Of a DNA stretch of 64,000 nt, positions 57,071 through 64,000 are shown one piece after another. Position 1 is the first letter of the stretch. Every line of letters begins with the position of its first letter. Under the pieces are notes generated by a model. The model was given only the letters and a program-made list of their open reading frames with translations. It searched no databases and was not told the DNA's origin. This stretch comes from Capsicum annuum (taxonomy: Eukaryota; Streptophyta; Magnoliopsida; Solanales; Solanaceae), in NCBI RefSeq assembly GCF_002878395.1, contig NW_025860098.1:225709-289708 (forward strand). Reading direction: 5' to 3'. The position numbers and the translations under genes were made by a program.

Positions 57071-59086
57071 ATGGCACCAAGACGAAAGAGTCCAATAGAA
57101 CCAAGGAAAATGGAAAAAGATTATGTACCTCGTAAGCTCCTTAATGAGGAATCTGACTATAAGGACGAGGAACCCTTGCTCAAAATACTAAAGAAGAAGA
57201 AGAACCCAAATAAAATGCCACCACCTTCACTAATTGAGGTGGAGGATACTGATGATACTGAATCGACCACAGGTCTGAGCAAGAGGGGTTCGAGGAAAGT
57301 GATTTTGAGCAGTATGAGTCTGAACATGCTGAGTCTGAAGAAGGGGATGAAGAATTTAAGTCCGAAAAACACTTTCTGGGTCCCCATCCACTGAGCAACA
57401 AAAGTATATAGAGTCTCTACCTAGGGGGACTCTTATCAAGGGTAAAAATCCAGAAGTGAGGAACAATGCTAAATGAAAAATTCCTGGAGCTGAGGAAATC
57501 TACAATACTGGGCTGAAAAAAATCGATAGAAGAAATGCAAAGAGGCCAATCCAAGATGAAAAATGATCATAACTAAAGGGTTGAGTAAATACCCTGAAGT
57601 GGAGAAGAAATTCAAAGACTATGGCCTAGAACGGACTGTAGAAAAGGGAGGTACATTTTGTCCCACACTAGTTTGGGATTTCTATGCGAACTACCAAGAT
57701 AGGTTGGAGAACATGTGCAAACCTGGTGAGAGAGTAGTAGATCAGCTGCTTCTTGATAAAGTTTGGGTAAGGGGAATATTGGTTGATATCTCAGGAAGAA
57801 CCATCAATAGATTTTTGCACAGGCCCAACTTCTTGCCTCAGGCCACCATACCATTTTTTTTATGCATAAATAAAGAGAAAGGACAAGCAACATCCTTGGT
57901 TGGTCACTATTATAGCTGACGGAGAACCGACTTGGGTGACAAACCTAAATGAGAGAATCTGTAAGTCCTCACTAACTTAAGTGGAAAAATTTTGGTGGGG
58001 TATAGTGCAAGTCTGGATGATGACCATAGAGGGAGATAATATTTTGGGTGATGATCAGGCTATCTTAGTAGGGAGCTTGGTGCAGCAACTTCCTTTGAGC
58101 ATCGGGGAAATTATTGTGGTTGTGATAAAGATTGGGATGTCGAGGCCTGACAGTGCTTATCCTTTTCCTTGTCTTATTATAGAGATATGCCAAGCAGCTA
58201 AGGTACCAAAAATTATGGGAATTGATGAAAATGTTTGTGCCCGGAAGACTCATAAACCCATTCTCTTTAATGAAGTATAACCAGATCTTAGACTTGACAG
58301 GGGTGCAGGTGTAGCAGTGGACCCTCAGATTACAGATGTAGGTACAACAACTCATGTGGATATGCAGGATTCTTTAGCATAGACAACTTCAGTGTCTGAG
58401 ACTGAAGCCAACCCTTCAGTTCCTCCAGCAGAAACAGGTTCTGTATTTCAACCGATTGACATCATGAAGGTGGATAAGAAAGGTAATTGGTGCGAGGTAT
58501 AGCTATATGCATTTGTCAAACAGCTTACTTCTGCTGTGGACAAAAGGATCAAGGCTGCACTAAAGCCTTTTATGACTTTACCTGGGTGGGTTTCAGATTT
58601 GGAGAACAGATTTGATGCCCGAAAAAAAGAGATAACAAGTGTTGATCTTGCTATGTTCAGGGCTGCATTGGATAAGGTAAAGGCTGAGGTTGGGATGATA
58701 TAGCAGCATAAAATTATGGTGCCAACAGGTTCAGCTATGCATGATATAGAGATAGAAATTCCTATACTTGATCTCACTGCGGACTCCTCGAAGAAAAAGA
58801 AGAAAAAAGGGGAAAAGAAAGACAAGAACAAGAGAGATGAGATGGATAGTGAAGAAGAAAGAAAAGATAAAAAGAAGGCAAAGAAAAAGGCAAAAAATAA
58901 AGAATTGAAAAAGGTAAGATAGGAGTCTTTGGATGATACAGAGAAATGGAAAGCAACCATCAGAGCTAGGGCTGCAGGGGCTTCATCTAGCCAGGCTCCA
59001 ACCACCACAAAGGCAGATTCTACGAGTGGGGAGAAGAAAACAGATGATACAACAGCAGGGTCAGAGACCCAGGATCCACATGCTTG
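57071..59086 (+). pseudogene. A+ ORF2 remnant (plant transposon protein domain-like)
   Basis: ATG at 57071 gives MAPRRKSPIEPRK, then an acidic region with a frame change near 57290. The conserved domain is read at 57563-57919 (DFYANYQDRL, RGILVDISGRTINRFL) and 57981-58280 (FPCLIIEICQAAKVP), matching, by recollection, the putative plant transposon protein domain also seen in B1. The C-terminal part (58450-59080) is a charged tail with a Lys-rich block at 58785-58915 and an Ala- and Ser-rich end. Several in-frame TAG stops (58380, 58500, 58701, 58920 area). The short frames elsewhere in this stretch are pieces of this ORF. Likely an element-encoded accessory protein; function unknown. Confidence 0.65.
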
Positions 59087-59660
59087 ACTGTCTTCAGGTA
59101 TATCCTAACCTTAGTGTATTTTATTTTTGATTGTAGGTTGAGGGTGTAGGGTAAACTGTTGTTGTAACATATTCTGTAGATAATTAGGAGTAGTACAAGT
59201 ACTTAAGGCAGTTGGCTTATGTTTTGATTTTTGAGTACCTCTCCAGTGGTCTAATTTGTTATGTACTGTGTAAATTACATCCATCGCAACCACTATATAT
59301 CTATTTGTGGCATTAGTACGGCAAATGAATAACCCGTAGAAAACAAATGCATGAAACGAATGAGTAGTGATATGCGATATACTTGTGTGCCATGTGCGTG
59401 TAAGGTCGTAATCAGTTCCCGTTGTGCGTCGAATCTAGAACTTGCCTAGTTAGTTGTGCCATAGTCATAGAATAGGCATTAGGAAAGGATCATAGGCCAT
59501 TTTTGCATGTTAACCCATTTTAGCTTAAATGACCATCCAAATGTGAATAATATCCCTTGATCCCTTTTTGAGCCTAAATAGCCTAGTTCTTTCTTGTACA
59601 CCTTTAACCTTTCCATTACATCACAATGAACCTATTTTGGCCCTGGTCCTCCTTGGACAC
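59087..59660 (+). other. A+ 3' untranslated region, first part
   Basis: Non-coding. Text around 59440-59660 (CCTTGGACAC and preceding AGGATCATAGGCCA) matches the 3' untranslated regions of A2 and B1. It breaks at the D2 insertion and continues at 62615. Confidence 0.65.
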
Positions 59661-59665
59661 TGTGC
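59661..59665. repeat. Target site duplication of D2, left copy (TGTGC)
   Basis: TGTGC here and at 62610-62614, immediately outside the LTR ends. Confidence 0.85.
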
Positions 59666-62609
59666 TGCAATGCTCTAATTTTCTGAACCGGAATGCTACA
59701 GGGTGCTCATGACCCCGAAGGACTACAAGCTAACCCATGACAAACATCTGTACCTGTAACTGCATAATATACATATGAAATACGGAAACATGAACTAAAA
59801 GGCTGTAAAGTTCAATACTGAACATAATCTTGAATAATAAAATGTCTGAATAAGGTGGTATCACAGTACCAAAACAAAACTAAAAGTACTAAAGTCTGAA
59901 TCTAAAAACTCTGTAATCGTCTAAAAAACCTCTACTGTCTAGGTAAGGAATTGAAGGAACATGTCTCTAACTAACTCCCCAAATTAAAAAATAAACTGAG
60001 ATACTGGAATGATAAATAAAATGATCATGTCCTCTAAAGATGAGGACTCACTACTAACTGAACTGCTACTGCTTATCTGGAACCTACGGCTCAGAACCTA
60101 TAGTGTAACATAAAAAAAAAGCACCACAGCATGAATGTGTCAGTACAACTAAAGTACTGAGTATACGTGGGGGTAGGCTAAATGCATGAGTTTATATGTA
60201 TGAACATGCTGACTAATATGAACGTGAGAATACATACATGCATACATAACTGCTACTGAACTCATGGAGATACTAACTACTGAGTTTGAATTTGACTACC
60301 TGAAATTACTGATACTGAGATACTGAATGAATGAGAGACTGATAACATGGATGCCTGTATCTAACAGTCCTAATTCTGGTGGAACTATCTGACTTCCATA
60401 CTGAATCTGAATATCTGAGTCTAAGATCAGTCCTATATAATAGGTGATCTCTAGTTACACTGATAAATAAGAATGAATTAACTTAGTCTGAGATCAGTCC
60501 TACCTAATGGGTGATCTCTAAGTCTAATAATGCTGATAATGATTGACTGTCAATGAGATCAGTCCTATCTAATGGGTGATCTCTAAGTCTGCTAATACTG
60601 ATTGACTATAAATGAGATCAGTCCTATCTAGTGGGTGATCTCTAAGTCTACTAATAATGATACTTAAACCGTAGTTGAGATCAGTCCTGTCTAATGGGTG
60701 ATATTGGAGTCTATTTATGATGAAAAGGATTGAGTGGGTCTAACAGTCCTGAGTCTATACTACTAAGCTGAGTTGACTGTATCTGACAATCCTGATTTCT
60801 ATAACTAAAACTGTAAGATGTATTCATGTAACCGACATGCCCCATACTAAGTTGACTGGGGTCCAATCTCTTCCCTGACCGGAAGGGTGTCAGCACTGCG
60901 CCACCAGTAAAGACATCTACTGTGGAGTCAGTCCTAATATAATGGGTGACTCCTGGGATCAGTCCTATACATATAAATGCGCTAACGGGTGATCCCTGAG
61001 TATGCCAGTCCTATCTAATGGGTGACATCTCCTACCTATGCTGGCTACGTAGTTCTGGAACTTAGGGATTTCTTCTAGGCATCTCAGTCCTATCTAACGG
61101 GTGAGCCCCCATCCCTAGGTTCACTCTGTGCTTAATCCTACTCCTATCTGAATGACACTGAACATGATTATCTGAGCTGAACTAACTATACTAATTAACT
61201 GAGCTGATAGTATTTTCTTAGCTGATTTACTGAGTCCCGTTACTTGTTGGAAAAGATACTTGAGATCTGAGGTCTGACTGAGAGTACTAGAATTACTAAG
61301 ACTATTGAACTGTTGAGATTTCTGAGTTTTCCTCATCTCATGACTAACTGAAATCTAGGGAACATAGCTTGACTGAGGATATCATGAAACATGACACTGA
61401 CTCTAGGCACACAGCTATAGTTTTCGAGTATAAGTACCCCCAGGACTCGATGGAAGAAAACTGACATACATGACTGACTTGATCATAAGAGTAGAGTCCA
61501 CAATTCACAATATCATAAATAGGGATTTCATAATAAGCATGGTTCTCAACAAACTATCACATAGACGGAAATGCATACAACATGTATAAACTTGCATGGC
61601 TTTAATATCATGGTCATTCCATATCACAACAATATCATGAGCATCTTATACAACTTCTTCAATTAAAGACAATAGCATGGGAATCACATTGAACGTAAAC
61701 TTAGAACATGGAGTAGTCACTTAGGACCTATTATGTCATAAAAGCATGATTTCTAGTCTCTTAGATATTTTCACAAACACCTTACATGCACATCTTAGGC
61801 ATAGGTGGATCCATCAAGATTACAAGTATTCAACCACAAATTTCACATATATATACATCGTATACCACTAGAACTTTACACAAACATACAAAAATCCCAT
61901 CTTGGACATCATCAAACTTAAACAACATGATCATCATCCATCAACAAAATAAACATCATAATAAATAATTTAGAAGATGGTTCTTGAGCTTTATGGACGA
62001 AAGGAGTCCATTAATCAACTCATGCATACCTTATTTCGTGATTTCAACAAGCTTTACATGGAGAATTCCTTGTGCTTAAATCTTCTATAAAACCCTAGCT
62101 TGACTTTCTTGAGAGAATTTGAGAATAATAATAATATTTTAGTGTTTTAGACCCTCAATCCCATTTTAAGAGCTTATAAAGGGATGGAATTTGACCTAAA
62201 TACCCTTAAGGACACAGAGCTGGAATGCAGAAAATTGGGTACCCACTGGATTAGCAGGGTGATGCCTTGCTCTTACCCTCTCTCTAAGCAGGGCGATGCC
62301 TTTCTTAGAGAGGTTCTCTAAGCTGGGCAACGCCCCCTAATCGCGGAGAGCTACTGGTTTGAAATCCAAATGTGCCCTAAACGGAGTCCAAAAATTTCAA
62401 AACTTACTCGGGATGTACTACAACCTTGCCACATCACAATGCAACTTAAAAATGAAAAAAAAATGTCAGGAAGGTCGACATTAATTCCCCAAAGTTTAGA
62501 GGTCTAAAATGAGACCAAGTGTTGACCACTTATGAAAATTTTCTTTGTTTTGAGGCTTTTAAAGCCAAGAGGGCTGAATTCGGACGCAATGATTTTGCGG
62601 GGTCTTACA
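59666..62609 (-). mobile_element. D2: solo LTR of the Del/Tekay-like D family
   Basis: 2,944 bp. In element sense it starts TGTAAGACCCCGC at 62609 and ends with a mutated GAGCATTGCA at 59666 (GGGCGTTACA in D1). It is colinear with the D1 5' LTR throughout, and has perfect TGTGC duplications on both sides. No PBS, interior or second LTR is present, so it is the product of LTR-LTR recombination that removed the rest of the element. It contains a TATA-like box (minus, 62173-62180), an inverted repeat with nine-base arms CTCTCTAAG/CTTAGAGAG (62280-62312), and a hairpin array at 60424-60996. Confidence 0.9.
60424..60996. repeat. Hairpin array with changing arms and a constant loop in D2
   Basis: Units: 60424-60450 (arms AGATC/GATCT), 60490-60518, 60555-60583 and 60614-60642 (GAGATC/GATCTC), 60677-60705 (right arm decayed), 60924-60953 (GGAGTC/GACTCC), 60955-60996 (GGGATC/GATCCC, loop expanded). 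The loop is close to AGTCCTATCTAATGGGT in each. The first five are spaced by about 62 bp. Further loop copies at about 61005 and 61085 have weak or three-base arms. Confidence 0.8.
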
Positions 62610-62614
62610 TGTGC
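62610..62614. repeat. Target site duplication of D2, right copy (TGTGC)
   Basis: Identical to 59661-59665. Confidence 0.85.
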
Positions 62615-63396
62615 AATGTGACTTAGGAAAATAACCTAAGTTGAGGGTGGCTATTATAGGGATGCGTGATGCATTATGAGTATGAAGAAAGGTAAAAGAA
62701 GGAAAATGAAGAAGTAGTTAGATGCAGTGAAAAAGAAATAGAAAAAGAGAAAACTAAAAAAGTTAAGATAATCTGATCTTGAAATGATAGCACCCATCTT
62801 GAGCATGCTTGACAAATAAAGGAGGGAAGAAATGAAGGTCAAAATTTGAAACCCTGAGATTTAATGTAGTTCCAAGGAGGTGTGGTAACTCTGAAATACC
62901 CATGAATATCATACCAACCCCTAGCCTATGTTATAAGCTTTAGAAAAGCCCTATAGTGATCCTAACTGACCTGTTTGAAGACTTAGGTACTGACTATAAG
63001 GACAAGCCTATGGCATTTATTATGCAATGTTGGAACTTCATTCTGAGAGTGAGTATTATGTTTATCCCTATATTTATACATGTAAATCTAAGGGGAAAAA
63101 AGGATTTCTTCGATGTGAGGGCACACTAGGTATGTTGCTAATAACTGCTTTGTTCGGATAATGTGATTTGGGTATGTACTGGGTTGTTATTTCTGAGATT
63201 TTTTCCATATCTAGATACTAGTCTGTTGCATGGTTGTTTTATAATAATGGACACAGTTAGTCTTACTTTTCCTAATCATGGAGATGGTGCATGTATTCTG
63301 AACTGATAGAAATAGTTAGCTGCCAAATTGTACTTTGTATACTCTTAGTTATGTCATGGTTGCTTGAGGACAAGAAATTGTTTAAGTTGATGGTGT
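62615..63396 (+). other. A+ 3' untranslated region, second part, and polypurine tract
   Basis: Resumes with AATAACCTAAGTTGAGGGTG, the conserved 3' block also present at 17085-17110 (reverse complement) in A2. It ends in AAGTTGATGGTGT (63384-63396) just before the LTR, the likely polypurine tract. The open frame at 63291-63479 crosses into the LTR and is not supported. Confidence 0.65.
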
Positions 63397-64000
63397 TGAT
63401 ATATGAGCCAATGCTAACACATTTGAAGCTTTTAACTCAAAATAATTGCGAAGACTTGAGCAACTTTATCCATTTTTGATTATTTTACCTTGGTTTTGCA
63501 GAAAAAGGAGAGAATAGGAAGAACCATAAATAAAGGAAGAAAAATGGCAAAAATTGGAAGCAAATAAAAAGCTGCAAGTGGCTGACAACATTCATGACAC
63601 GCCGTCAACCTGGTGATAGGATGTCATGGATGTCGTCAACCTTAACAGAAGACGAAAAGCTGTAGAAGTTTTGTGATGGTAACCATGACACGCTGTCAAG
63701 ATAATGATAGGCCATCTACATGGGTTTCGACCATAGGAAGCAAGAGTTGAAATTTGCATAGGAGTTGACGACGTCCGTGACAGGCCATCAAGCTCATGGT
63801 AGGCCATCACAAGCGCGGTCACCTATTTCGAAGAAAATCATAAATTTTAATTTTATTTCCTTATTTAGGGTTGACTATTTAAGGACTTATTTTAGGGTTT
63901 TTATTTTATCATCCATCAGACAATTAATTATCCACAGAGGAGCGAACATACTATATTTTTATCTCTATCTCAAGCCTAATATTTCAGTGTTTTTGCCTTA
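63397..64000 (+). repeat. A+ 3' LTR, first 604 bp, cut by the window end
   Basis: Closely matches 51969-52570, including the TGACG/CGTCA island (about 63575-63825) and the TATTTAAGG text near 63889. Continues beyond the window. Confidence 0.85.

Larger units (their letters stand above)
51969..64000 (+). mobile_element. Element A+: Athila-like copy lacking pol, 3' LTR running off the window
   Basis: Plus-strand copy of the A family. 5' LTR 51969-53328, tRNA-Asp type PBS 53332-53349, gag-protease 53456-55813, then directly the post-integrase spacer motif (about 55955), ORF2 57071-59086, 3' untranslated region interrupted by the D2 solo LTR (59666-62609), polypurine tract 63384-63396, and the first 604 bases of the 3' LTR (63397-64000). 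No RT, RNase H or integrase. Because the 3' end is outside the window, its target duplication cannot be checked. Confidence 0.85.

Noticed and set aside
58716..58922. Lys-rich open frame as a separate nuclear protein
   Set aside because: It is in frame with, and part of, the charged C-terminal tail of the ORF2 remnant.
58448..59008. 186-codon minus-strand frame, Ser- and Phe-rich
   Set aside because: Antisense of the Lys- and Glu-rich ORF2 tail, which explains its composition.

Overview
The window is repetitive plant nuclear DNA. It is AT-rich, has no intact host gene that I can support, and is almost entirely LTR retrotransposons inserted into one another. The polyprotein remnants (Athila/Tat-like and Del/Tekay-like gag, protease, RT, RNase H and integrase), the tRNA-Met, tRNA-Asp and (by recollection) tRNA-Arg type primer sites, and several element families resemble nightshade (Solanaceae) genomes. 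The species is inferred, not proven.

Layout. 1-912 and 50538-51968 are old flanking DNA with no recognised gene. Between them lies a 49.6 kb nest bounded by a perfect 5-bp target duplication, AATAA (913-917 and 50533-50537). The outermost element, F (+ strand), has two tandem 5' LTRs (918-1562, 1568-2205), a tRNA-Met type PBS, a gag remnant and an unrecognised long ORF (46155-49896), and a 3' LTR (49897-50532). It has no pol. Inside F lies a 2386-45749 block made of the 3' part of an Athila-like element (A2, minus strand, 2386-22788) fused at 22788/22790 to the 5' part of a Del/Tekay-like element (D1, minus strand, 22790-45749). A2's 3' LTR is split by a full Athila-like element, B1 (3743-16188). 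D1's 3' LTR is split by an internally deleted Tekay-like element, E2 (22979-29243). D1's 5' LTR is split by a 10.4 kb pol-less Tat/Ogre-like element, E3 (32919-43292).

Right of the nest, a second copy of the A family (A+, plus strand, from 51969 to beyond 64000) carries gag-protease and a downstream ORF2 but has lost RT, RNase H and integrase. A 2.9 kb solo LTR of the D family (D2, 59666-62609) sits in its 3' region, flanked by perfect TGTGC duplications.

How the parts relate. No copy is intact. A2 keeps pol but lacks ORF2; A+ keeps gag-protease and ORF2 but lacks pol; B1 has both in decayed form; F, E3 and D1 have proper ends but no pol. F, E3, D1 and A+ therefore look like elements that would depend on enzymes made by others. 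Many nonsense codons sit in otherwise preserved frames and look like C-to-T changes of Gln, Arg or Trp codons, as expected from methylated, silenced copies. The most unusual signal is non-coding: in several unrelated LTR families a short array of hairpin units (inverted arms around a core) lies just upstream of a TATA-like box. One 31-bp hairpin type is shared between an Athila-like and a Tekay-like element, and in the D family the arms change together while the loop stays constant. All calls are by eye from sequence; no alignment or database search was run.
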